NCBI GenBank assembly: GCA_026225945.1
Contig: JAMJFZ010001805.1
Span: 1,045,501 to 1,109,500 of the forward strand
DNA: 64,000 nt
Source: Cricetomys ansorgei
Taxonomy: Eukaryota; Chordata; Mammalia; Rodentia; Nesomyidae
Reading direction: 5' to 3'
The notes beneath the pieces were generated by a model. It saw only the letters and a program-made list of their open reading frames with translations. It was not told the origin of the DNA and made no database searches. Shown piece after piece: positions 46,216 through 57,418 of this stretch (within the stretch, counting starts at the first letter, position 1; each line of letters begins with the position of its first letter). The position numbers were made by a program, and so were the translations under genes.

Positions 46216-47845
46216 GTGTAGCAGAACATTTGGAAGAAATTTTTGTTATTTTGGTTTCTTTAAAAATGCAAAATGGAGTTTGGACTAGGTTTATGCTTCC
46301 ATCCCATGTTCGGGGGATAATTTTGTGTTTGGTTTGGAACGCTTGACGCTGCTGGCTATAATCTGGCTAGGTGCAGTTGTTTTGGCACGTGTAGCCTGTT
46401 CTTGGGATTGTGTGCCACTTGGGTTTATGGGAACTTTTGCTTAGAGTATAAAAGGTTTGAAGCCCAGAGATCCAGGGTGGGTGTTGCTTGGTTGTTTGTT
46501 GTTGGTTTGTCCATCGTTGGTGTATTGATTCTTACTTAATAGAACAAAGGTTGGAGAGAGTGAGTTTACAGATGTATGAGCTGAGACGCTAGTCTGACTC
46601 ACTGTCAGCTGGTCCTCTCCAAGCTCAGGACAGCCTAAAAAAGGCTGTGAAGACTTCTATCTTTCTCTTGTTCTATATCAAGACTGCCTGCAAAAGCAAT
46701 GAAAATTTCTTTCTATCCTTCCTTTCTTTCTCTTTACCTAAATTGAGGGTATAAGGTTGTTGTTAACAACTATAAGTGGTGGCCAATGTGGGGAACCATT
46801 TGTATCAGTTCGCTGCTGTGGTGGCTCACCAAGGATGACAAGGATACACTCTCACATGTGCAAACTCTGCCAGACCTCAGCAGAAGGAACCATTATCCTG
46901 GCCAGCGCCATACTGGACAGTGGAACCCTGAGCATCTGAGCTCTGGTGTTTTTATCGATTCAGAACTCCTCAGGTGTTCTGCTGATAGCACATGCAGATC
47001 ATGAGCAACCAAACAACCCCCACATAAATCCAACTCCTGCAGACATTACAAAACACCAAGGCCTAGGTAGCCCCTCACCCAACTGTGCATATAGTAGAGC
47101 CCACTGTATGGAGACAGATGCTGCCTGGGCATAGGGCTGGAATGACTTGGCACTCAGCCACATCTGCAGGGATAGAGTCCAGTAAGGGAGTAAAAGTCCA
47201 TTATTGGGGGGAGGATTTCCCACTTAGCCCTGGCTCCCCTGGGGCTGCATTCGGGTGTTTACCCTATAATTCACCTTGCCAGGCTTCTGTGTGAATATTT
47301 GGGATAAAGCCTTGGCTGCAGGGGTGTGGTTATGCAGGGCAGAGCTGGCAGGGAAGTACCCAGGCTTGGCTCACAGCAGCACAGCAGGGAGCTTTCATGC
47401 ACATGGTAGGTGTTTGTTAGTTGGATTTGGAATGCTTGGTGCAGGTGGCTATAATTTGGTTAGGTGCAGTCGTTCTGGCACCTGTAGCTTGTTCTTGGGA
47501 TTGTGTGATGTAAAGGTTTATAGGAACTTTTGCTTAGAGTATAAAAGATCTGAAACTCCGAGAGCTGGAGTGGGTGTTGGTTGGTTTGTCTGTGGTTATT
47601 GTGTTGATTCTTGCTTAAAAGAACAAAGGCTGGAGAGAGTGAGTTTATAGACAGTGAGCCGAGACGCTAGTCTGACTCACTGTCAGCTAGTCTTCAAGCT
47701 TCGGACAGCCTAAAAGAGGCTGTGACGATTTCTACCTTTTTCTTGTTCTATATCAAGGCCACCTGCAAAAGCAGTAAAAATTTCTTTCTATTGTTCCTTT
47801 TTCTTTCCTTAAATTGAGGGTGAAAGATTGAAGCTAACAACTACA
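46216..47845 (+). mobile_element. ERV (class II-like) remnant with two LTRs and a nested LTR
   Basis: Two direct copies of an LTR: about 46220-46774, and about 47290-47845. Each has a TATAAAA box (46447-46453 and 47540-47546), the shared text GACGCTAGTCTGACTCACTG and an end near TTAACAACTAYA. Two bases after the first LTR is TGGTGGCCAATGTGGGGA (46777-46794), which matches a tRNA-Lys-type primer-binding site at about 14 of 18 positions. The interior is only ~500 bp, lacks any viral gene I can recognise, and is mostly filled by another LTR-like repeat (46814-47094). Non-functional. Confidence 0.7.
46814..47094 (+). mobile_element. LTR-like ~310-bp repeat, copy 5 (3'-truncated, nested)
   Basis: Starts TGCTGTGGTGGCTCACCAAG and ends at CCCAACTGTGCATA, about 20-30 bp short of the full element. 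It sits 20 bp after the ERV primer-binding site. Confidence 0.65.
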
Positions 47846-47954
47846 TATTCATTGTTATTTTCTTATTTATTTTGTTGTTGTTGAAATTTTTTTTTCATGC
47901 AGTATATTCTGATTAGTGTTTCCCCTCCCCCATTTTCTCCAAGATCTTCCCCAT

Positions 47955-48118
47955 CTCTGTTATTTATTTATTTTTTTTGGACACAGGGTCTCTCAACATA
48001 GCCCTGGCTGTCTTGGAACTAACTATGTAGACTGGACTGGCCTTGAACTCACAGAAATCCACAGACCTCTTTGCCTCTCGAGTGCTGGTATCAAGAGCAT
48101 ATGCCACCATGTCCACCT
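47955..48118 (-). repeat. Antisense B1 SINE
   Basis: TTTTTTTTGGACACAGGGTC ... CTTTGCCTCTCGAGTGCTGG ... GCCACCATGTCC; a moderately diverged inverted B1. Confidence 0.85.
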
Positions 48119-48379
48119 CTCCATCTCTTTTGAAAATAAACAGCCATATGAACTCACAGAGACTACGGCATGCACAGGGCTGACATAGGTCTGCACCCAG
48201 GGGGTTCTAGAACTGAGAGAAGTAGAAGTAGACACATGCCCCCATCCCTAACCCAAAGACTGTCTTCAATTTATAACTACCTGCAAATGAAAGCTTAGTT
48301 TTCTCAAAGAGTCTTGTGGTAGGAAACAAATCACTCTTAAGGCTAGTTCCTGTCATGTCCAAAGTTGGAACCTTGTTCC

Positions 48380-49025
48380 CCACAAAACAGAAGGCCCACT
48401 GACTTGGTCCAAGATGGCAAACTGGGCTCAGCTAGGGCAAGCAGAATAAACAAAAGGAATCCTAAAGGGTAGAACAAAGCTTGCTCTCAGAGTTCCTCAA
48501 GACCTGTAGAATGGGTTTCTGTCTGCCAAAAGGAACCATTCCCCTTCTCTTCAATTGCCTCTAGCAAGGAGGACATGTGGCTCTCTATTGACATGTACCT
48601 GTAGTGCCTATCAGCTTAGCACTGTCTATGCTAGCTTCCAGGCTCCTTTGGTCCCTGTCCCGTGCACCTGTTATGCATTTCAGAGCCCCACACACCTTCT
48701 AGTCCACCTCACCTGCTGAACTCCGCTTGGCTAGCTCCAGATTACAGCTCAGTCTACTCACAGTGGCTCTGCTCTCTTTAATACTGGCAAGGCTCCCATC
48801 CCCCAGCCTCACCGTTTCTCTTGCTCCCTCCACGTGTCTACTCCTAGGGGATAGTCCAGGCCATGGCCAGTCTGTTTCTTTTTCTCTCTGCTCTGGACTC
48901 CTTCAGGTGCTTCTGAATGTTCTCTGTCTCATATCTACAATAAAAACCTTCTCCACAATCATGAAGTAGTCATTCAACTTTTTCTTTTAGGCTCCCTTGC
49001 TTACATCTGGTGCCAAAGCTCAAAG
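48380..49025 (+). mobile_element. Second LTR with primer-binding site
   Basis: An AATAAA lies at 48939-48944. The LTR-like sequence ends GCTTACA at 49005; after two bases comes TGGTGCCAAAGCTCAAAG at 49008-49025, a plausible primer-binding site whose first seven bases equal those of tRNA-Phe-type sites. The 5' border is a guess. No viral gene is recognisable downstream, where L1 tail sequence begins by 49321. Confidence 0.5.
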
Positions 49026-49320
49026 AGACACAATAGGCCCCCTTTCAGGGTTCCAGCCCCCTCCTAACCAAACCAAGGGTCGATTTGGCCCCTGTAAGGT
49101 GTGGATCATTTGTCTGCTTTCTTCTGCCCCTACCATACTCCACTGCAAATCTAGAGTCCACCTCTTCAGCTGACGCTCCTGCACCTGCTCCAGCCGCTTG
49201 ACTCTCCTTGTCCACTCCCAAGAGTGTCACCTCAGAGCTGCACACTTTGACTCGGTCTCTCTTGGCCCCTGCAGCCAACTACTACAAAAGTCACAGCAGT
49301 GCATCAGGAGCGTCTCTAGC

Positions 49321-49800
49321 CCTGCTGGGTACCCCATGGAAAGGGGTGCCTCTCCATGCCCAGCAGTGGATGGCCAACACGAAACAAACTCAGTGGAATC
49401 TTTGGAAGCTCTTTATCGCATAATGGTGTGTCCGGGCATCTTTTTTTATATGTATTTTAAGTTATGGGTTCCTTGGCTTCTGGTTTTGCACTGTTATGAG
49501 ATTCCTGGTGTGTCAACATGTATGAACCAGTATCTATATGTGTGTCTTGTGCTTTTTTTTTTTTTGGCTCTTTTTCCTGTTTGTTTGTTTTGTGCCACTC
49601 CAGTTTTTGTTGCTTTTTTCTTACTTTACCTTATTATTATTATTCCTTAGATACCTGCTTGTTTTCTAATGAGAGGAAAAAGAAAAGGAGATCCCGATGG
49701 GGAAAGATGGGGCAGGAACTGGGAGGAGTTGGGAAACACCAGAATCAAAACATATTGTATAAAAATATTTTTCAATAAAAGAAATTTTACTTCAATAAAA
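49321..49800 (+). mobile_element. L1 3' UTR fragment
   Basis: ATGCCCAGCAGTGGATGGCC, CAAACTCAGTGGAATCTTTG, TTTTTTTATATGTATTTTAA, a G-rich run (GATGGGGAAAGATGGGG) and ATATTGTATAAAAATATTTT are hallmark rodent L1 tail phrases. Confidence 0.8.
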
Positions 49801-49999
49801 TAAAAATATTTTTCAATAAAATAAAACTGGATTTAAAAGAATAGAAATTACAAGAAACATACACAGAAAAACAAACAAACCCATAAAAACACAAACTCAA
49901 AATCAGAACGCATAATAAACAGCGAAAGACCACGTGACTCCAGCATTTGTTCTTAGTTATTCCATGGGTAATTTCCACTCTGACTTGGGTAAGATGGAA

Positions 50000-50965
50000 T
50001 CTCAAAGTTGCTTTAATTTGCATTTCCCTAGTTGCTAGATGTATTAAACATTTCTGAGACATTTCTTAGCCATTTTTTTCTTCTTTTGAGAATTCTAATC
50101 CCTGACCTATTTTTTATAGTTATTTTTAATGTTTATTTTTTAAATCTCTTTTTTCAGTTCTTTGTATAGTCTCAATATTAATCCTCTGTCAGATAAATAG
50201 CTGGCAAAATTCTCTCCCACTCTGAGGACTTCCTCTTCGTCAGCTGATTGTTTCTTTAGGTGTGCAGAAACTTTTAGTTCTGAGGTCCCAGCTGTCAGTT
50301 GTTGATCTTAATTTTTGGGCAAATGAAGTCTTGTTCCAAAAGTCTTTTCTTACACCTACATCTCATGTAGGGATGCTGCCTATGCTTTCTTTCAGCAGTT
50401 TGAGTTTTTCAGGTTTCGTGTTTAAGATGTAGATACGTTGGAAGTTGGTTCTTGTGCAGGGCAGTAGAGATGGTCTAATTTTATCCTTCTGCACATGGAC
50501 AGACAGTTTTTTCAATGTCACTTGTGAAGATGCTTTCTTCCCTCCAGCTTAACTTTTGAATCTTTGTCAAATATTAAGTGGCTGGAGTTATATGTACTCA
50601 TTTTGGGGTCTTCAGTTTTTCGTTGATTACATGTTTTTGTGCCAATACCCCAGCTGTTTTTACTACCATGACTGTGTCATATGTCTTAAGATCTAGAATT
50701 ATGTAATTCCTCTAGTATTTTTCTTTCGGTTACAGTTATTGCTTTCTTGTTTTTGTTTTTGTTTTGTTTTGCTATCTAGGGTCTTTTGCTGTTCATATAA
50801 ACTTTGGGATAGTCTTATGTGAAGACTGAGATGGGAATTTTAATAGGGATTGCATTGAATCTGTAGAATGATCATTTTCACAACATTAATTCTACCAATC
50901 CATGAGCATAGGGTGCCTTTCCACTCATTATTCTTTAGTGGGGAGTCAACTGCAATAACAGTACA
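50000..50965 (-). mobile_element. L1 ORF2 fragment, antisense
   Basis: The plus strand carries the familiar inverted L1 text: AATCCTCTGTCAGATAAATA, CAATACCCCAGCTGTTTTTA, GGGATTGCATTGAATCTGTA and CCAATCCATGAGCATAGGGT. The L1 coding sense is the minus strand. Many disruptions; no open frame. Confidence 0.75.
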
Positions 50966-51639
50966 GTGATTTGACAGGAATATTGATGTTAACTTGCAGT
51001 AGATGACACTCATGTGTTTTCCTTGTTTTCCTAACCTGGTTCAGAAATAGCATCACTAAAGTATTGAATGGAGTTTAGAGTTAAAGGTGTTCATTATTAA
51101 GTAGTAAAATGAGGAGAGAATTGGGGAAATGGGAAAAGAGAGAGTAAAGTATAAATGAGAAGTGTAATATATGGTTAAGGGAGATGAATAATAGTAGATA
51201 AAATATTTCACAGTAATTGCTTAAAAGAAGGAATAGTAATAAAAATCTATCCAGGTGGTACAAGCTAAAACATTACTGGGCAATTAAAATACAAAAGTAA
51301 AAATTACAAATGAAGGAAATAGAAAGTTTTATGTCCTTGTATTTCTTCATGGTTTGGGTGCTGTGGTTTCTTCTCCCCCTGGGTTATCTTTTTTATCAGT
51401 CTACACAGATATAGGGAGATATATAGGGAGACCCACAGATATAGTGGAGCTCAATAATTCCAACAAATTAAGTCAGTGTCTTTGATGACAAAAAGACTTC
51501 TTTGTGTAAAGTCCACTGTCTCCAGGAATTCTTGGTTCTGCGTCCCACTAATTACAGTTACTTGTGTCTGACACTTGAGGGATCATTCTTTGCATACATA
51601 TTTTTATAAGGCTCCAAATAATAGGAAAGCCCACGCCTT
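50966..51639. other. A/T-rich spacer, nothing recognised
   Basis: Low-complexity A-rich DNA without gene-like content. Confidence 0.5.
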
Positions 51640-51822
51640 ACTTAGTGCTCTATTAGATGTGAAGAGACACCATGACCAAGGAACTTTAAAGAAAGCATTT
51701 AATTGGAAACTTGCTTACAGTTTCAGAGGTTTAACCCATGATCACTGTGATGAGAAGCAGACAGGAATGGTACTGTAGCAGTAGCTGAGAGCTTTACATT
51801 CTGATCTACAGACAGCAGGCAC

Positions 51823-51881
<59 letters not shown>

Positions 51882-52135
51882 CAGAGACAGAGAGAGACAG
51901 AGACAGAGAGAGACAGAGACAGAGACAGAGAAGGAGAAGAGGGAGGGAAAGAGAGGGAGAGTGAGAGGGAGTGAGACTGGGCCTGGCATGGGCTTTTGAA
52001 ACCTCAAGGCCCACCCCCAGTGACACACCTCCTCCAACAAAGCCATGCCTCACAATCCTTCCAATCCTTCTCAAACAGTTCCATTAACTGGGAACCAAGC
52101 CTATTTGGAACATTTGAATTCACACCATTACATCC
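51640..52135. mobile_element. Common rodent interspersed repeat (copy 2) with internal (GA)n
   Basis: Matches the element at 10806-11205 phrase by phrase: GAAGAGACACCATGACC, CAGTTTCAGAGGTTTAACCC, CAGACAGCAGGCACAGAGAG, CACCTCCTCCAACAAAGCCA. Its middle has expanded into (GA)n/(GACA)n at 51821-51965. Confidence 0.65.
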
Positions 52136-53175
52136 CACCTGCTTTGATTTACCTAGGCCACTGTGAGATCTCTTGATGAACATGCCCATTAGAACACTGT
52201 CAATTCAAGAATGCACTTCTTAGATTCCTGAGTGGTTTGCCAAAGCAGTGATAAGGGTGTTTTCTGCTCAGGCAATTGTGTCCAGGATGCCCATGGAGAG
52301 TCTCAACTCTAAGCTCCTACGCATCATTTCAATTTCCATCTGCTCACCTAGTTTTCCTCCAGTCATCAACCCACCCACTGTTTGCATCTCTGTACACTAG
52401 GTTGACATGCTCCAGCCTGATGTTTTTCTAGTGTCCATGGCTAGAGGGAACAGTACTTCACTAGTGGCTACCTTTGTACTGGACCTGGTGCAAGCAAGAT
52501 GGTGAAACTTAGTGATAGCTGGAGAATAGGACTGCACATGCAGCAAAAAGCCACAAAGCTGGGGGCTCTCCAGGCAGGGGAACAATAAATAGCACCACTA
52601 AGAAACACAATAAGACATTGCACCCAAGGTGGACAAGGGATGAGTCCTCAGGCTACTACCAGACTCATGTGGCCCCTTTGCTGCATACCAGACTGGAGCC
52701 AGTGCTCCCATGGCTGCAGGTGTTGCTCTAATTCTCATCCTGATGGGGTTAGGGAGAGCATGGTCTGCAGTACTACCTGTGAGCTGCAAGCACAAAACCA
52801 AGGGAGAAAGATAGGTGGTGCTGAGGGTAGGACAGTGCACAGAAGCCTGAAGTTTGAGCAGGTCCTACCCCTAATGTACTGACAAACCAGGGGATCACCT
52901 TGAACATGAGCCACAACAAGATATCCCAGCTGAAACTGTCTCATTTTTCTGAGTTGAGTCTCCACACAAGGTTCCATCCTTCAGACCATCAACAGACTCA
53001 CCTGGTTCTATCACCACCCATCAGACTTGGGCTGCCATTCCCATGGCTGCAGCTGCCACTTGTAGTGCTCTCCTTGATGGAGTGGGGGAGAGCAAGGGTT
53101 GCAGTGCTAGTGGCAGGCTGCAGATCTGTCTGCGTGGCTGACTCTGTCAGAGTTCACTAGGCACTTGAGCCTGGA
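52136..53175. other. Region with two related ~150-bp segments, unidentified
   Basis: Segments at about 52640-52790 and 52985-53135 share CTCCCATGGCTGCAG/ATTCCCATGGCTGCAGC, GGGAGAGCA.GG.CTGCAGT and GCAGATC/GCAAGC motifs, so they look like a diverged tandem pair. It may be the 5' part of the same L1-like element that ends at 54045. No gene seen. Confidence 0.4.
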
Positions 53176-53199
53176 TTCATAGGGCACTCATTCTGGCAT

Positions 53200-53735
53200 G
53201 ATGTCTGGGATTGTGCACCAAGGTCTGGGTGCCAGCATATTGCCTGGGTGCCTTGTGATGTTCAGGTGCCTGTGTGATGACTGGGTGCCTGTGGGATATC
53301 TGGGTGCCTTGTGATGTCTGGGTGCCATGCAGGATGTCTAGGTGCCTGCCTAATGTCTGGGTGCCTGTGTCATGTCCAGGTGTGTCTATTTTGCCATTGT
53401 GCCTGTATGATGTCCAGGTGCCTGCAGGATGTGTGGTTGCCTGCATAATATCCAGGTGCCTGGGTGATGTCTAGTTGCCTGCATGGTGTCTGAGTGCCTG
53501 AGTGATGCCCAGGTGCCTTGTGTTGCCAGGGTGCCTGCTCAATGTCTGGGTGCCCTATGGGATGTCCAGGTGCCTGTGTGATGTGTGGGTCTAGGTAATG
53601 TCAGGACACCTGGGTGATGTCTGGGTGCCTTATGTAGCCCAGGTGTCTTCACAATGTTCAGGTGCCCTGTAGGAAGTCTGTCCTGCAAGTTGTCCAAGTG
53701 CCCTACATGACATCAGGATGGCTATGTGGAGTCCA
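53200..53735. repeat. ~19-bp minisatellite
   Basis: About 27-28 imperfect copies of a GGGTGCCTGTGTGATGTCT-like unit, heavily diverged between copies (GGTGCCTGCAGGATGTGTG, GGTGCCTTGTGATGTCTG and so on). Confidence 0.85.
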
Positions 53736-54045
53736 GGTGCTGGTGTTTTGGGACAGTGAAGCCCAGCTTTGGGTTTAACTTTGTCATGCTTTTATTAGCA
53801 TCATGTGGATGCAGGTGATCTGAGCTTCCTGCTGCCATCAAGAACCATGTGATGCTAGTGATCCATGTTCCTGATACACAGACTGAACTTAATATTTTTG
53901 TTTGCTTGCTTGGTTTCTTGTTTGTTTTGTTTTGTTTTGTTTTTTCCTTGGAGGGTGTGCAAGGGTGGACCTGGGAGGAATGGGAAGAGGGTATGAACAA
54001 GATACATTGTATGAAACTTTCAAATAATTAATAAAAGTATTATGT
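53736..54045 (+). mobile_element. L1 3' UTR end
   Basis: G-rich stretch then ACAAGATACATTGTATGAAA and ATTAATAAAAG, the usual end of an old rodent L1, starting right after the minisatellite. Confidence 0.7.
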
Positions 54046-54069
54046 GAGGAAAAATGTTTGCTTTTATTT

Positions 54070-54955
54070 TTCATTATTTGTGTGTGTGTGTGTATGTGTG
54101 TGTATGTGTGTGTGTGTTACTATCTGCATGTTCAGTGCAGGTGCCCATGGAGGCCAAAAGAGGCTATTTGATCTCCTGAAGTTGGAGCAACAGGCACTTT
54201 TGAGCCATGTAATGTGGGTCCTGGAAACCAAATGCAGGACCTCTGCAAGAGCATTACATGCTCTCAATATTGAGCCATTCCTCAAGCCCAAGATCTCTCC
54301 AATTAAAGGCTTTACCATGTAGCAGTAACACCACAGGTTAAAGGTCATCATTGTTAATGGGACATGTTATGTCCAACCTATAGCAACATCCAACCAATTA
54401 ATTATTTATGGATATAAAAACTATGTTTATTAATAATCCAGTTCTATAAACAATTGCTTACTAGAGTAGTAGGCAAAAATCTGAATTATAACTTAAACAC
54501 ATCTGATTTCCCTCAGATTCTCCAGTCTGTATGCATGACAGTTGTGGTTCTGGATTCAGACCCCCCTTCCCCGCAAGGAAAAAGTAGCCTGCTGCTCTGA
54601 CTGTACTCCACGCCTAGAGAATGAGATTTCCAATGAGTTAAATAAGTGTTCATTTTATGGAGAAATTCCCTACTTCTAGTTAATAGTCCCTTTTTATGAT
54701 AATTCTGGGCATCTGAACTTAGGTGTTCACATTTGCACTGCACAGCTCTTTACACACTGAGCCATCTCCCTAGACCAAGATGTTTATTAATAAGAAAAAG
54801 AACGTTAAGCAAAGCGTCGTGGTGCACACCTTGTGCATTCAGGAGGCAGAGGCAAGCAGATCTCAATGTGTTTACCACCAGCCTGGTCTACATAATAAGT
54901 TCCAGGACAGCCAGGGCTACACAGTGAGAACCTGTTTCAAAGATAATTTTAATAG
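54070..54955. repeat. Antisense B2 and sense B1 SINEs
   Basis: Inverted B2 at about 54070-54300 with a (TG)n side. Plus-strand B1 at about 54795-54955 (CAAAGCGTCGTGGTGCACAC ... TTCCAGGACAGCCAGGGCTA). Another SINE remnant near 54690-54775. Confidence 0.75.
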
Positions 54956-57418
54956 TAAATAAATTTCCTCCACACTGATGTTTTGGAATGCTCTCACAGG
55001 GCTTAGAGGACTGCAGCCTGTATTCATCAGTGCTCCTCTCTGTTCTGAGGTTGTGTTCTGAGGTGTTCTGAGGCTGTGTACAACACTGTTGATGGAAATA
55101 CATCACGCAAATGGGTTTAATAAAGTACAGAGACAGTTCTCTGAAATGCACGCCTGAACAGCCTAGGCAAAGGGTCTGGCCTCTGATGGACTGACCCAGA
55201 GCATGTGGCCTCCAGGTAATTCATTGACTGAAACCCTTGACTTACCGACATGAAGACCTTATTTACATTCATTAATAGGACCTCACACTTAATGTCTTCA
55301 GCCAAAAGGCCGAAGTCACAGCTGAGGAATTCAAAGTGTTCCCTGAGTTCTGGCTGCAGAACCCTGCAGAAGTGATAAGACCTCTTCATTCTAAATATCA
55401 TAAACAAATGTCTTTAACATGAACATTTCAGAGGTCTAGGTATTTGAACATCCGCTGCTTTTAGCTGAAAACTGTGAACAAGTGCAAGAAGCAAGTCTTA
55501 CAGAGAGAAGCAGGCTGCAAAAGCCTCAGGAAGCACCCTTCCCCAGCAGCTGTGAAAGGCAGGTCTCCTATAGTTACAGGAGCACTCACTGCACAGACAG
55601 AGCATACAACTTTACAATATATAGAGACAGGTTCAAATATTACATTACACAACTAAGTGATGACTTAGTGATTTCACACTCACATTCACACAGTCTTTTT
55701 CAGGTTTGAGTATACAAAAGGTGTGTGATATAGCAGAAGTGATTTAAACCTGAAAGGAGTTGAAATTCCTCTTTGCTTTTTTACATACTGGAAAGAGCTA
55801 CTGGGGGATTTGAAATGAGCCAGACAAAAATTATTTCCATTTTTCACCACCCTGGAGTAGGTACAAATGTTCCCCTAGCGGGTGTGTCTCCAGATGCCTC
55901 TAAACATGAGCAAGGGGTGACAGATCTTCAAATATCTGTGCTGAGTGAGCGAAGAAGAAACAAATGATCTGCCTCATTCCCAGGACCTTCACAGTTGACT
56001 CCTGGCTTAAAACATAGGCAGCTGTCTACTCCCCCAGACTCAGAGAGGATACTAAAAATAGTTTTCATAGGAAGCGCTTTCACCTCATTCTGTAAGTGTG
56101 AATTCCCCACAGTACAAAATTCTGTGGGTGTTCAAGGGGTACTGTGGGTCCTTGCATTCTTAATATGTGGGATAAACTTTAGAGACAGAGAAGAGTCGTT
56201 TTCTACTTTCTGAAGGGTGGTGGTGGTAGGTGTTCATGCGTGTGCGTGTGTGGGCAAGTGTGCGCACGCCTGAGTAGAGGCCGGAGGTTGCTTGCTGGGT
56301 GTCTTTCTCAATCACTCTCCACCTTCTTTTTTTTTTTTTTTGAGACATGATCTGTCACTGAACCTGGAGTTTGCCAAGTTGGCTAGACTAGCTAGCTAGC
56401 AAGCCCCAGAGTCCTTCCTGCTCTTCCAAACCAGTTCTGGGACTTCAGGACTACAGGTGCTTGGAGTTGCACCACAACTTTTATGTGGATTGCTGGGAAT
56501 TGAACTTACATGACGAACATTTTTACTGACTACGCCATTTTCTATGATTTGTTCCCTCTTTGTCCCAGTTTAATAAGTAACACGACACGGCTGCTATCAC
56601 GGCCTTCTCAGCACCTGTCCCAAACAGGACATCGGAATCTCGAGTGTCTGCTAGGACCTGCCATCCAAAAACATTTTTAAGATTTGTCCTCTAGTAATTT
56701 TATACCTGGATCCTCTCACATGCCCCTGACAGCTTCATATCCTCTTCTTCTTCTTTTTTTTCTTTTTTTGCTTGCTTGCTTGTCTTTGTAATCCATTAAA
56801 TCCAATTAGTTTTGCCGAGATTCACATCTGTTAGAACATGTGTGGGGCTGGCCTAGAGCTAAGAGGGGGTTCAAGAGCACTTTGAACCCCAGATTTTTCA
56901 CCCTGAGCGCAGGAGGCTTTCAGCTGCTCACCTCTTCTTGTTCCTAACTAGCCATTAACAGCTAGCAAAGCTCCCCTGGCTGCTGACATAACTTATGTCA
57001 CCTAATCCCTGAGAAGATCCTGCCTTTCCAAGGTGTAAGGCCTGGTTGCTGTTTATTTGACCACTGCAGTTGGAGGGCCCTGGGCTGGACTTCCTTTCTC
57101 CCTGTATGACCTTATAAGGTCTCTTCCTCTGACCTCTGTAAACCTCTGTTTAATGCAAGTAGAGCTTCCTCAGTACCACTGCCCTGGCCGATAACATACC
57201 ACCACATAAGGCACCCCCTTTCCTGTACTATAATTGAGTCATGAGAAACTTTGGTTTTGTTCATGTCACTATGAAGGCAATGGGCAGTAGTCACATTTTT
57301 CCCCACACAGCATTCTTTGATTTGATGAAGCTAACCTACTCAGCTGAGTGGGTGGAGAGGCACTGTGGACAAAGGAAAAACAATGAACATAAAATAACAA
57401 AAAACACGTTTTTACCAG
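54956..57418. other. Unidentified spacer before the V2R pseudogene
   Basis: A 96-codon minus-strand open frame at 55117-55407 resembles nothing I can name. An inverted B1/B4-like SINE spans about 56325-56560. The rest shows no gene features. It lies between retroelements and the V2R remnant, so it may have arrived with one of these. Confidence 0.4.

Noticed and set aside
48727..48969. 80-codon plus-strand frame with a signal-peptide-like start.
   Set aside because: Falls within LTR-like sequence just before its poly(A) signal; hydrophobic by chance, with no homologue recognised.
49198..49650. 150-codon plus-strand frame.
   Set aside because: Overlaps an L1 3' UTR; the Phe/Leu-rich end is T-rich tail sequence.
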